A stretch of DNA of 64,000 nt, from positions 9,314,073 to 9,378,072 of the forward strand of contig NC_033637.1 of NCBI RefSeq assembly GCF_001540865.1, read 5' to 3'. Of the stretch, positions 21,710 through 33,727 are shown piece by piece (the stretch's first letter is position 1; each line of letters opens with the position of its first letter). The position numbers and the translations under genes are program-made. The notes below the pieces were generated by a model. It did no database searches. It saw only the letters and a list, made by a program, of their open reading frames with translations, and was not told the origin of the DNA. Origin of the DNA: Ananas comosus (Eukaryota; Streptophyta; Magnoliopsida; Poales; Bromeliaceae).

Positions 21710-24190
21710 TGTCACGCCCCGAGCCCGGCCTATTTGGTCGGTTCGGACAAGTCAAACAGACGCCGAACGGACAGCACCTCCCCTGTCCGCCCAAGGCTCA
21801 ACACATGTACAATTCAAGCAAAGAGAATTTGCACAAGCGGAAACATACATAATGACTTGCACGAGGGCAAGCAATAGCCAAAGTGAAAGAATTCTAAACT
21901 AATTAACCATACAAGTATAATGATTACATTTGATTACATACTACAAGTATAATGATTACATTTGATCACATACTTTGCATTCACATTTGTATATTTACTT
22001 TTACATTCTTTTCATCATCTCTTTTTACATCATAACTTCTCCCAAAATGGATTTCTTACATTCAAATTTAACTCTCTTTATACAATTGCATCTTCAAAGA
22101 CAAAAGAAGATACATATATCCATAAGGGTATACAACTATACAAGTAATAAAACCGACTCGGATGGTCACTGTCTACGGCGCGATACCCTTACAGCGATCG
22201 TCCGCCGGCTCGCTCGGTCCCGGCCCTGAGGAAATAGTGGGGTGAGAACTACAACAAAGTTCCCAGTGGGTTCGGCCACCAACCTCGCCGACTTTTCTAC
22301 TAGGTCTAAATCATGCATAATAAAAGAAAGCAGATAGATAGTAACAAAGCTATACAATGCAACTAATATGCCTGAACAAATAAAATCAATATAATGCTCA
22401 AATAAAATGCTCATGATGAATGCAAGATCTCAATTCACTTACCCAATCTCTTGGCTAATCCGTGGGTTTGCCTACAACTCACCAACTCATAATCCCAAAT
22501 ATCGGGGAGACTACTACGACCCGACGGGACCGTCCTCTGAGGAGACTACTACCACCCAGTGATGACTACTCCGGAGTTCATCGCTTGAGGGGGCGCGACC
22601 GCCCTCAAGCCAAGACGTATAGGCGAGTATGATCCAATCCTTAACTATAATGATTTCCAAGTTCAATCAAACCTTAACTATAAGGTTGCAATATTCATAT
22701 GACCCTTAACTATAAGGTTGTTATGTCATAATGTCAACTTGCATATATACTTGCATCCTCTAATTCCAGTAGTGTCATTTACACTACATATTCTTGTACT
22801 CAATCTCTAGCATTTAATACTCAACAATGCCACACACTAACTCTAGTATTTGATGCTCTAGCATTCCATATACATTCATTAGTGCCACACTTGTACACTA
22901 GAAATTCTTTACTCTTTAATGCCACTCAACTAAAAGTTCAACTCTAGCATTTATTATATTTACTAATACCACTCGATTCACATGTCATAGTGTCACAATG
23001 TTCTATACCTCTGCTAGGTTTTTTATCACCAATCAAGCATACATAGGGTTCATAGGTTCTCAACCACCTCATAATGCATTTGTACTCACAACGTGCAATA
23101 ACTCATGTAAACACAATCTCAATCACCCTACAATGCATGAAACCCTTATATATGCTCAATAAGTGACACTTTAGACATAAAAGGAAATTCAATGAGTTTG
23201 GAGAGCACCACCCACCTCGTAGGCTTGCTAAGGTGCTAGGGTTCGAGTTTCATGATTTTTGGCCGCCTATTTCGCGTGCTGCGGCAATCTGTACCAAAAC
23301 CGACCTTTTGGTCAATTTCTTGGCGTACACTCGTCGGATCACCGAACCGAACGCACCAACGCATTGGAAATACCCATAATTAGGTTTGTATAGGGTCAAT
23401 TGGCTTTCAGAATCAACCAATGCAAAAGCCCTAATTTGGGTGCCCTAGCATCATCACATTTACATATACCCCATTTTGATCGCTACCATAAGCAAGAATA
23501 AGCTTTTTATCATCCAGAGGTTCCATTAAAACCACTCCTAGGTCAATCAAAACCCATCTTAGGGTTCTACCATGAGAAGGGGTTGAATCTTACCTCTAAA
23601 AGCTTCCTTTCCTCAAGCTAAAGGAGAAGATGAAGGAGTTGCCTCACTCCGTGGCCTCCTTCTACCAAATCCTCCTCCTAGCTTCACCTCTTGAGAGAGA
23701 GAGAGAGAGAGATCCTAGAGAGAGAGAGAGAGTCTTGAGTGTAAGGTGAGGGAGAAATGAGAGAAAGCCCTCGTACCCTCACATACATACCCCACACATT
23801 GCATAAATTCATTTAGACCCCTCAACTTTCACCATACAACACTGCCCAGACTAGGCAATTTACGCTTGCGGGGACCAGTCTCTCTAGCAGGGACCGGTCC
23901 TCGAGAGCGTCCTGTGCGCAGAGCAGCCTTCTGCTCAATTTCACGCGTACGGGGACCAGTCCTCCCCTGAGGGACCGGACCTTTAGGGACCGGTCTCTCT
24001 AGCAGGGACCGATCCCCGAGAGCACAAAAACTGCAGTTTGCAGATTTTCACTCTCATTGCTCTCGAAGACCTCCAACAATGCACTTAAGCCTCTTTTGAC
24101 GCCTTCGGCCTTTCCGAAGAGTCCCAACCTCGCACTTTGGTCATTTTGACTAGAGTTCGATAGTCTTTACCGAAGTTTCAGTATATTACA
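21710..24190 (-). mobile_element. 3' LTR of B (left copy)
   Basis: 2481 bp. The GGACAG/CTGTCC stem-loop is at 21769-21788, and the conserved GTGAGAAC stem-loop is at 22239-22280 with arms GAACT/AGTTC. A donor-like AGAG|GTAAG lies near 23592 in element sense, with a U3 hairpin array at 23868-24022. It carries a 32-bp tandem duplication near 21912-21975 that the right LTR lacks. Confidence 0.93.
23868..24022. repeat. U3 hairpin array of B, left LTR
   Basis: About two and a half units of GGGGACCRGTC...GGGACCGGTCC inverted pairs. The partner array is at 45204-45360. Confidence 0.88.
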
Positions 24191-24739
24191 TTCTCCACCC
24201 CTTAAAATAGTTTTGTCTGCAAAACTAAATGCATATCTTAGCTCGTTGACTCAAATAGATGAGGATACATCCTCCGCATAGTCTCTTCAAGCTCCCAAGT
24301 GGCTTCACGCACCGCATGATTGCTCCACTGGACCTTTACATACGAAATTGTGCGACTCTGCAACTTTCTTTCTTCTCTATTGAGGACGCACATTTTCACT
24401 CTCATTGCTCTCGAAGACCGCCTACAATGCACTTAAGCCTCTTTTGACGCCTTCGGCCTTTCCGAAGCGTCCCAACCTCGCACTTTGGTCATTTTGACTA
24501 GAGTTCGATAATCTTTACCGAAGTTTCGGTATATTATATTCTCCACCCCTTAAAATAGTTTCGTCCGCGAAACTAAATGCATATCTTAGCTCGTTGACTC
24601 AAATAGATGAGGATACATCCTCCGTATAGTCTCTTCAAGCTCCCAAGTGGCTTCACGCACCGCATGATTGCTCTACTGGACCTTTACATACAAAATTGTG
24701 CGACTCTGCAACTTTCTTTCTTCTCTATTGAGGACGCAC
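24044..24739 (-). repeat. 348-bp tandem duplication across LTR edge and chromodomain
   Basis: Two units, 24044-24391 and 24392-24739, are near identical. Each holds the LTR start, the polypurine tract and the end of the chromodomain. The unit next to integrase has a TAG where the other keeps Trp (VKVQWSNHAV). The junction lies in GACGCAC|ATTTTCAC. Confidence 0.95.
24191..24207 (-). other. Polypurine tract of B
   Basis: Element sense TTTTAAGGGGTGGAGAA directly precedes the LTR. A second copy lies near 24539-24555 in the tandem duplication. Confidence 0.85.
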
Positions 24740-24903
24740 ACCGGGTACTCCTCATACGTCATATCCTCGCGTAATTCCACGGGTTCGTATTCTAATACAT
24801 GTGACGAATTGCGGATATACTTTCGGAGATTCGACACATGAAACACATTGTGAACTCCCGCAAGTCTCGGTGGTAGTGCGAGCTTATAAGCCACCGCACC
24901 CAC
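24586..24903 (-). pseudogene. Chromodomain end of B integrase
   Basis: Starts at the GPY/F-type block (GAVAYKLALPPRLAGVHNVF) and ends with ATWELEETIRR and LFESTS plus stop. A TGA just upstream (near 24922) breaks the link to integrase and a TAG near 24671 removes the chromodomain Trp. A second, partial copy with Trp intact lies at 24238-24391. Confidence 0.9.
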
Positions 24904-24924
24904 ACGCTCTAATATCTCGAATGG

Positions 24925-25776
24925 TCAGACATACCGGGGACTCAACTTCCCACGGACACCAAATCGCTTTATTCCTCGCATAGGCGATATTTTCAAAAAC
25001 ACGCGGTCTCCAACCGCGAACTCTAAATCCTTTCTTCGCTTATCTGCATAGCTCTTTTGCCGGGATTGCGCCGTCGCTAGCTGTTGACGGGCAAGGCGAA
25101 CCTTCTCTTCCGCCTCCCGTAACACATCGGGACCAAGAGTAACTCTTTCGCCCATCTCGCTCCAATGGGTAGGAGAACGACACTTCTTTCCATACAAAGC
25201 CTCAAATGGCGCCATCGTGATGCTTTCTTGATAACTGTTATTATACGCGAACTCCGCCATTGGCAAGAAATCATACCATCCACCCTTATAATCGAGTACA
25301 CACGCTCGAAGCAAGTCCTTAAGGATTTGTATCGTCCTTTCCGATTGACCATCACTCTGAGGATGAAATACCGTGCTAAAGTCGAGCCGTGTGCCCAGAG
25401 CGTCTTGCAAGCTCTTCCAAAAGTGAGACGTGAACCTAGGGTCTCGATCCGATACAATTGACACTGGAACCCCATGCAGTCTCACAATCTCGTCAAGATA
25501 CACTTGAGCCAACTTGTCTCCCGACCACGTGGTGTGAATTGGCAAGAAGTGTCCCGATTTCGTTAATCGATCCACTATCACCCATATCGCATCGTGTCCG
25601 CCTTGCGATCGAGGCAAACCGGTAACGAAGTCCATTGCGATATCTTCCCATTTCCAAACGGGTATTGATAGACTTTGCAATTTTCCCGCTGAAACCGGCG
25701 CTCCGCTTTCACTTGTTGGCACGTAAGACATTGCGCCACGAACTCCCCAACATCCTTCTTCATGCCCGGCCACCAA
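24925..25776 (-). pseudogene. Integrase core of B
   Basis: Contains [51 protein letters not shown] and EFAYNNSYQ, so all three DDE residues are present. About 25 codons at the start are out of frame because of a shift near 25700; the zinc-binding part is in the neighbouring frame (25578-26429). This is the best preserved integrase core in the window. Confidence 0.93.
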
Positions 25777-26429
25777 TAATGCGCTTTCAAGTCTTGATAT
25801 ATTTTGGTGCCACCACGGTGTATACTATAGGGAGATTGATGCGCTTCTTGCATAATCGTCCTTCGAATGTCCTCATTTTTAGGCACACACGAATGATTTC
25901 TGAATCGAAGTGCGCCACCAGTCCCAATGCTGAAATCTTCAGCATTATTATTCTCAACTTCGTCGCACACATTTTGGAGATACACATCGGAAGCTTGTAG
26001 CTCTTTTATCCTCTCCAACAAGGTTGGTTGCACAACCAATGCGGCAAGTGTAGCCGGCACTCCCGGAGCTACTACTTCTAAACCAAGCCGTTGCATCTCT
26101 TTCTGCAAATACAGTTGGGGTGTAATTGTCGAAGCCAAATTTTTCACCGATTTTCTCCTAAGTGCATCGGCCACGGTGTTTTCTTTTCCGAGATGGTATA
26201 GAATGGTGACATCATAGTCCTTTAGCAATTCTAACCACCACCGTTGTCGCATATTCAACTCCTTTTGGGTGAATAAGTATTTGAGACTTTTATGATCCGT
26301 ATAAATCTCGCAATGCTCACCATACAGATAATGCCTCCACAACTTTAGCGCGAATATCACCGTGGCTAGCTCAAGGTCATGTATCGGGTAATTCTTCTCG
26401 TAACTCTTCAATTGGCGAGAAGCGGCCAT
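25700..26429 (-). pseudogene. RNase H and integrase zinc domain of B
   Basis: Carries [20 protein letters not shown], a VADALRRKS block, the linker, then [13 protein letters not shown] and [13 protein letters not shown] of the HHCC module. A frameshift near 26440 disconnects it from RT and another near 25700 from the integrase core. Confidence 0.92.
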
Positions 26430-27324
26430 TTTGCATCAAAACACACCCGAGACCCCTGTATGAAGCATCACTGTACACAATAAAATTCTCCCCCAGAGTC
26501 GACAAGGCAAGCACCGGGGTCGACGTCAACTTTTCTTTTAACTCCTCGAAGCTCTGATCGCAATCGTCGCTCCATACATATCTTACTCCCTTGTACATGA
26601 GGCGCGTTAGTGGAGTTGTTATCCTAGCGAACCTCTCCACGAACCGCCGATAGTACCCCGCGAGTCCAAGAAAACTGCGGACTTTTGTTACACTTGTCGG
26701 GCGAGGCCAATCCTTAATTGCCTCAACTTTCTTCGGGCCAACTGAGACCCCGCCTCCGGATATCACATGGTCTAGGAAGGTAACCTCCGACAGCCAAAAA
26801 TCGCACTTCTTGAGCTTAGCATAAAGCTTCTCTTTCCGGAGTATTTGTAACACGGTTCCCAAATGCTCCTAGTGTTCCTTCTCACTCTTCGAATACACCA
26901 ACACGTCGTCTATGAATACCACGACGCACCGGTCCAACAATGATCGAAAGACTCGATTCATCAAGTTCATAAACGCTGCCGAGGCATTAGTAAGCCCAAA
27001 CGGTATTACCGTAAACTCATAGTGGCCATACCACATACGGTAGGCCGTTTTATGCACATCCTTCGGCCGGATCTTCAACTAATGATATCTCGACTGAAGA
27101 TCAATCATCAAGTACACCCTTGACCTTTGCAGTTGATCGAACAAATTATCAATCCTCGGCAATGGGTACTTGTTCTTAATTGTCACTTTGTTCAACTCAC
27201 GATAATCGACGCAGAGTCAAAGTGTACCATCCTTTTTTTTCACAAATGGCACCAGAGCTCCCCGCGGTGACACGCTCGGCCTCACGAAGCCTTTATTGAG
27301 CAAGTCTTATAATTGTGCCTTTAA
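26377..27324 (-). pseudogene. Reverse transcriptase of B
   Basis: The reading frame contains [43 protein letters not shown] and the catalytic FIDDVLVYS box, then the thumb and RNase H start ([14 protein letters not shown]). One frame is kept, but several stops interrupt it (before LKAQL, after KDGTL, after SRYH at about 27079, and before EHLGTVL). The TAG after SRYH replaces the usual Gln codon and is shared with C and G. Confidence 0.92.
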
Positions 27325-28118
27325 CTATACTAACTCCGCCGGTGCCATTCTATACAGAGCCTTCGAGATTGGCGCCGCCCCGGGAATCAAATCAATGACG
27401 AATTCGACCTCCCGGTCCGGTGGCAATCCCGGTAACTCCGCCGGAAATACATCCGAAAATTCACATACTACCCGAATGTTCCCAAGTTCCGGGTGCTCCA
27501 TTTGAGTCTCTACCATGGTCGCCAAATAGGCCACGTATCCACCTTTAATCAACTTTCTTGCCCTCGCCGTCGACACTGTCGCCGCGAAGCGCGAGCTTTT
27601 ACAGGCCCGATACACTAACTCTTCTTGGTTAGGTTCATGAAAGGTGATTACCTTACTTTCACAATCTATAACCGCGTAGTACTTGGAGAGCCAATTGATC
27701 CCCAAGATCACATCGAAGTCCCACATTCTATCTAACATTAGTAGATCTATCGACATAATCCAATCACCTATCTGAACTGGACAAGCCAAGCACTCGTTAT
27801 GAACACTGAACGAATGCTCTGGAGCATTCACCCACCAATTATACTCGTTATGAGACACCTCTATTCCATGAGTTTTCGCAAATGATGCACCAATGAATGA
27901 ATGAGATGCACCAGTGTCGAATAGTGTTCTAGCTCTAGTGCCCTTGATCAAGATAATATCTGCCACGACGTCATCAGGGACTGTAGGCTGCTCCTCCACT
28001 TGAGTGGTGAAAACCCGGCCACTAGGCGCTCGCGATCCCTCCGGCTGACACGGTGATGATGCACGTCCAGCTGACATTGCTGGTGGCAACCCGGCAAACT
28101 GTCTCAGGGAAGACGGAA
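27325..28118 (-). pseudogene. Aspartic protease region of B
   Basis: The active site LFDTGASHSFIG and the later DVILGINWLSKYYAVID block are both clear, followed by the linker with EFSDVFPAELPGLPPDREVE. The frame is open for about 255 codons and is in phase with gag, as expected for a single gag-pol ORF. Family role: cutting the Gag-Pol polyprotein in the virus-like particle. Confidence 0.93.
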
Positions 28119-29286
28119 CTAATGCCGCCGTCGGTGCAGACGATGTCCATCCCAGGCACTCCCGGATAAGATGTCCCGGTCGGCCACACTTGAAGTACTT
28201 TCCTTCACGTTGCGGGCAAGTCGACAGTCGATGCTCATCGCCGCAAATGACACACCGAGGAGGCCTCCAACTCCTCGACTGCTATCGGGGATACCGAGGG
28301 GGTTTCTTAGCATTTGGCCAGCCCCCGGCACCACCCGCTATTCACTTCTTCCCTTTATCCCTTTCCTTACCCATTGACTCGCGCTCTCCACGCGCATATG
28401 CACTACCGTGCTCCGCCCAACGTGCTCGATCCAAGACCTCGGCAAAAGTCGTGAGTTTAAAGATTTGCAACTTCTCATAGAACCTCGGCTGAAGCCCTCG
28501 CAAGAACCAATCAGCCCGATCCCGATCATCACGAACAACATCAGGGACACAATCGATGATGTGAGAGAACTCTTGCTCATATTCCCCCACCGATCGATCA
28601 CCTTGCCTTAGCTTGCGGAACTTCTCTTGCAACTTCGACTTTTCCGTGTTGGGAAAATAGTTCGCGAACATTAACCTTCGGAACTCCTCCCAAAGCATAG
28701 GTGGAAGATCGGAAGACTGATCTCGTTTTACTCACTTCCACCACACCTTCGCTGCCTTTCCCAAGCAATGAGTGGCGAGGTTCACCTCATCCTTCTCCAA
28801 GGCATACATGTCCTCAAAGAGCGTCTCGATTGAGTCGATCCACGACTCCACTATCCATGGCTCCACCTTATCCCCCTCAAAAACAGGTGGGTTGAACTTC
28901 ATAAACATGACGAGAGCCGCCAACGCGCGCTTCCGCTCTGCCTTCGCCGCCGCACTATCGGGATTTGAGGTTCCCCAACCGGCCGGCACCACCGTGACTG
29001 GGACCACCGCCGCCGCGACATCGTCAGCCGCACTCGACACCACCGTAGGGGGCACAGGGTGCTCGGCGCCCGCTTGAGCCGCCGTTGCCTGTTGTTGCTC
29101 TAAGGCTTCCTGAAGCCTTTGCATCTGCTCCCCCTGACGCTGAATAGACTCCGCTTGTTGTCGCACTACCCCAATTAGTGCGGACATTTTCTCCCGAAGC
29201 TCTCCGTCGCCACTTGCTCCGGATCGCTCGGGCGTCGCATTCGGCTCCTCCGGCATCAACCTTGTTTGAGGTCCACCTCGAGCCAT
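28119..29286 (-). pseudogene. gag of B
   Basis: Starts at ATG 29286 (MARGGPQTRLMPEE) with a Gln-rich coiled segment (QQAESIQRQGEQMQRLQEAL). It continues with the capsid-like part (ALEKDEVNLATHCLGKAAKVWW, then EEFRRLMFANYFP) and ends in two zinc knuckles: CVICGDEHRLSTC, and a second one where the first Cys is Tyr (YFKCGRPGHLIREC). Stops: TGA at about 28730 after AKVWWK and one near 28340. Otherwise one frame into protease. Family role: particle assembly and RNA binding. Confidence 0.92.
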
Positions 29287-29595
29287 TACTTCCTGAAATG
29301 TAGCAATTTTCGTCAGCTACACGCTTACATAACTCATACACACCCAATCCGGTGAAAGCAAATAAGTGCATTCATTCTCATTCCAAAGCATTGCATTGTC
29401 AGCTGCCCAACACAACACGTGGAGTAGAGAACAAACTTCATCTTAGATTAGCCCCTAACCGCATTAGAGACATACTAACATTAACCCAATCACATGCTTC
29501 CACTAACTTGATTCCACGCCATTCACATTTTCTAGATCCTTAAGGTTTTCCAATCCTAAGGGTCTCTAGGTCCATTCCTATTCTTTCACTTTTAG
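29287..29595 (-). other. Leader of B between PBS and gag
   Basis: Non-coding. It contains the leader motif GGACCTAGAGACCC (29555-29573), shared in variant form with C, F, J and K. No other feature was seen. Confidence 0.7.
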
Positions 29596-29607
29596 GCTCT
29601 GATACCA
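29596..29607 (-). other. Primer-binding site of B
   Basis: Element sense TGGTATCAGAGC, 7 nt from the 5' LTR end; complementary to initiator Met-tRNA. Confidence 0.95.
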
Positions 29608-29614
29608 CTATATC

Positions 29615-30560
29615 TGTCATGCCCCGAGCCCGGCCTATTTGGTCGGTTCGGACACGTCGAACAAACGCCGAAAGGACAGCACTTTTCCTGTCTGCCCAAG
29701 GCTCAACACATGTATAATTCAAACAAAGAGAATTTGCACATGCGGAAACATACATAATGGCTTGCACGAGGGCAAGCAATAGCCAAAGTGCAAGAATTCT
29801 AAACTAATTAACCATACAAGGATAATGATTACATTTGATCACATACTTTGCATTCACATTTGTATATTTACCTTTACATTCTTTTCATCATCACTTTTTA
29901 CATCACAAGTTCTCCCAAAATGGATTTCTTATATTCAAATTTAACTCTCTTTATACAATTGCATCTTCAAAGACAAAAGAAGATATATATATCCATAAAG
30001 GTATGCAACTATACAAGTAATAAAACCGACTCGGGCGGTCACTGTCTACGACGCGATACCCTTACTGCGATCGTCCGTCGGCTCGCTCGGTCTTGGCCCT
30101 GAGGAAATAGTGGGGTGAGAACCACAACAAAGTTTCCAGTGGGTTCGGCCACTAACCTCGCCGACTTTCCCACTAGGTCTAAATCAGGCATAATAGAAGA
30201 AAGCAGATAGATAGTAACAAAGCTATACAATGCAGCTAATATGCCTGAACAAATATAATCAATATCATGCTCAAATAAAATGGTCATGATGAATACAAGA
30301 TCTCAATTCACTTACCCAATCTCTTAGCTAACTCGTGGGTTGGCCTACAACTCACCAACTCATAATCCCAAATATCAGGGAGACTACGACGACCCGACGC
30401 AACAGTCCTCTGGAGACTACTACGACCCAGTGATGACTACTCCGGAGCTCATCGCTTGAGGAGGCGCGACCGCCCTCAAGCCAAGATATATAGGCGAGGA
30501 TGATCTAATCCTTAACTATAAGGATTTCCAAGTTCAATCAAACCTTAACTATAAGGTTGC
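29615..30560 (-). mobile_element. 5' LTR of B, part 1 (right LTR, interrupted by J)
   Basis: Starts TGTCATGCCCCGAGCC and is collinear with 21710 onward. The conserved stem-loop lies at 30112-30150 with a weakened stem. It is interrupted after GGTTGC by J, and resumes at 44016. Confidence 0.94.
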
Positions 30561-33500
30561 TGTCACGCCCCGAACCCGCCTCTTTGGTCGGATTCGGGCA
30601 CGCAAACAGACCGCCGAACGGTCAGGGTTTTCCCTGTACCGCGGCCAGAGTCTCCCCTGTACGTCCAAGGTGTCACAATCTATACAAAGCGTGAGGTTCC
30701 AACCAGGAACAGTATTCAAACAAGGATTGCATAAGGAAGTATCAAAACATAAATATAACTATGCTATTACAAGCATTCATCTCAAATTTTTTTACATATT
30801 ACATGCATCTTACATTTTCTTCCAAATACAATCGAAATTATTATTACAATCTTATTCTTTTCATTTCCTTACATCCCTAAGTAGCCGACTTAGGGTACCG
30901 CTATCTCTGGTCTCGGTGGTAGGGCGCTAACTACGGAGTTATGCCCTCGCCTCACGCCGCCGCGCCGCTCACGTGTGAACTTATACCCCCAAAAACAACA
31001 CGGGGGTGAGAACTATTGTCCATAGTTCCCAGTGGGTACGGCCACCTAAGGGAAAAGCTCAACCCACTCGGTCCAAAGGAGGCACTGCAAACATGTTAGT
31101 CCAACAGATATCCACAAATAATATTTATACAAATATTAAATACATGTTTATGCCTCAAGACATGCAATATGCAAATGTAAATCATGCAATCAACCAAGTA
31201 GATCATCCGATACTACTCTCTATCTCGCTATCCATAACTTTTTCATAATTTATACATCTTGTCATATTACATCATTCATTATTTGCTCCTAAGGTTTTCC
31301 TCTACCTTAGCCAAGTTAACCACCCGACTCGGCCTCGAGTCAATCATCTGCGGAATACCGCATACAACCAGGCTCGAGGTGATGGACATCTCACATACAC
31401 CTCAGCCTTAAATCCACTCGTTAGGGATACCAAATCCATAACTCATAATGCATGCTTTTTCACTTTCATTTTGGCTTTTACCAAATTAACCCGGTTAACA
31501 CTTATTAACCCCAAAACTCAAAACCCAAAATCCCTTAATAACGGGGGACTCGAACCATCCTAGGGACCGTCTACTGGACAAGTACGTTAGTCCATGGGCA
31601 AATACGTTAGCCCATCGTGTGACAACTCCGGAGTGCACTGTTTGGGTGGAGCGACCACCACCAAGCTAAAAACAGACTATGTGAGTATGATCCAATCCTC
31701 TAGCCCGAGGATACCCTACCAACTAGTAAAACCAATCCCAAACCTCATGTACTGAGTAATCACATTGTCTCTAGCTAATGCCACAATGTCTCTAAGTTCT
31801 CATTGTTATGTCAAATGCCACAATGTCTCTAAGTTCTCATTGTTATGTCAAATGCCATAAGTGTTTCCAATACACTAATCATATGGCACTCGATCTATTT
31901 GACATCCTAATTGTCCACATCAAGTATCATAGTTCATATGCCATTGTTTTCCAATATCGAGTTCTCTAATTCACCTAGAGTTTATCGACCCAAGTTCAAC
32001 ATGCAAATGTCAATTAACATAATCCTCTATACGTCAACATATATAGTTCATCTATCATATGCAATATGTCATCATGTATATATTTTCATTTAACATAATC
32101 CACAATATGTTAATTCACAATATGTCATCATGCACATATACCAACTAGCATCTCATGATATGTCAACACACATATATACATCATCTAGCATAATCCAAAC
32201 TATGCCAACATGCCTTTCTATAGTATCACTTTCATGCATTCATATAACCTCTATGACATGCATTCATATAACATTTCATGCATTCTTATAGTATCATTTT
32301 CATGCATTCATATAACCTCTATGACATGCATTCATATAGCATTTCATGCATTCTTATAGTATCATTTTCATGCATTCACTTAGCATATTTCTTATGCATT
32401 TACCATTCTTCAACTTGCTACCATTATATGCATCAACAATAAACAACGCTCCAGTTCGACATGGAAGTGAGCTAATATCTTCGGTGAGCACAACCCACCT
32501 CAAATCGCTTTTCGATTGCTTGTAGTCACTTGCAATCGGCCTCCCGCGGCACCCGCGATCCTGTTCGGCCCGAACTTGCGCCCGACCACCCAAACAGCCA
32601 TCAATCCACGATCCGGAAATTGAAGGTCTATAACTTGATGCCACGATGCTCCGGATCCGTTTTCGTGAATTTTGGACGTCGCCTCGGCCCTCCAGGTGGA
32701 AACGAAGACGAAATGTCCGTTTCTTCAATATCTTCGCATAGACTCGACAAATCACCGAACCGACTTCGCCAACGCGTTCATATACCTAGCAATTAGGTTT
32801 ACATAGGGTTAATTTAGATCAAACCCAAACATTTTACAAAAACCCCATTTTGAACCTTAACATGCTACTATTGCAATAAACCTTCAAATTGATTCATGAT
32901 TCAAGCAAATAGCATGTTGTTATCACCTAGGGAGTCCTCTAAACCCATTCCTAGAGCATATAAATAAAGCTCTAAAGATCTACCATGAGAGGGGCTCAAG
33001 AAGCTCACCTCAAAGCTTGCTCTAAACCAAGGAGAAAATGAAGAAGATGAAGATGATTCACTTCTAAGCTTCAATCTCCACCAAATCCTTCAATTTTGGG
33101 AGAGATCTAGAGAGAGAAAGGGAGGTCTCTCTCTCCCTCCATGTATGCGTGTGTGTGTGTGTGTGGTGTTGTGGCTGCACGGTTGAGGGAGAAGAAGCAA
33201 ATGCTTCTTATACAATTAACACCCTCACAATACACTATTCACATCAGTTTAGTAGATACAAACTGACGTTTTTCGCCAGAGCCCTTCTGAATGTTCGTTT
33301 GAGCTCAAATTTGACAGTTAGGCTCGATTTTACTTAACAAAAAAAATTTTAATCTTTCAGTTTCGACCCCGTTTGGTCACCGAAAGCTCTATCGAACTGT
33401 AATCTCTAGCAGATAGCAGTCGGATTTTATTTTTCACCTTCCGGGTGTCAGAATGACATAAAACTTTAAATCTAGCCTCATAAAAATAATTCTGGCATAT

Positions 33501-33710
33501 TCTCCAGTTTTTATAATTTTCTGACACTGTGCTTTTTCTGCTAAAATATCAATCCCGTTTCACACAGAAAATTCTAAATCTTCTGTTTTCGTTCCGATTT
33601 CAGCACAAGTCATTTCTGACTTATATTTTACCTCTTTAAATCCAATAAAAATAGTATCTCACACTATTTTTATTTATTTTTATTTTTATACCAAAATCTG
33701 GTATGTTACA
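30561..33710 (-). mobile_element. 3' LTR of J (left copy)
   Basis: TGTCACGCCCCGAACC to CTGGTATGTTACA. The conserved stem-loop is at 31003-31045, with a TTGCAG acceptor-like site ending at 31085 (element sense), a donor-like AG|GTGAGC near 33007, and minisatellites at 31775-31860 (43 bp) and 32212-32380 (68 bp). The U3 has no ACCGGT hairpins. Confidence 0.94.
32212..32380 (+). repeat. 68-bp minisatellite in J left LTR
   Basis: ATAGTATCATTTTCATGCAT and neighbours repeat with a 68-bp period. The same array is in the right LTR at about 42510-42690, so it predates insertion. Confidence 0.88.
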
Positions 33711-33727
33711 TTCTCCACCCCTTAAAA
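33711..33727 (-). other. Polypurine tract of J
   Basis: Element sense TTTTAAGGGGTGGAGAA, identical to B. Confidence 0.88.

Noticed and set aside
28119..28334. 71-codon ORF as a separate protein
   Set aside because: A shadow frame over gag's zinc knuckles, which are read in another frame.
33149..33637. Small ORFs repeated in both J LTRs (33149-33337 and 43317-43637)
   Set aside because: Similarity is due to the LTR pair; they run antisense through the GA/GT-rich U3-R region.
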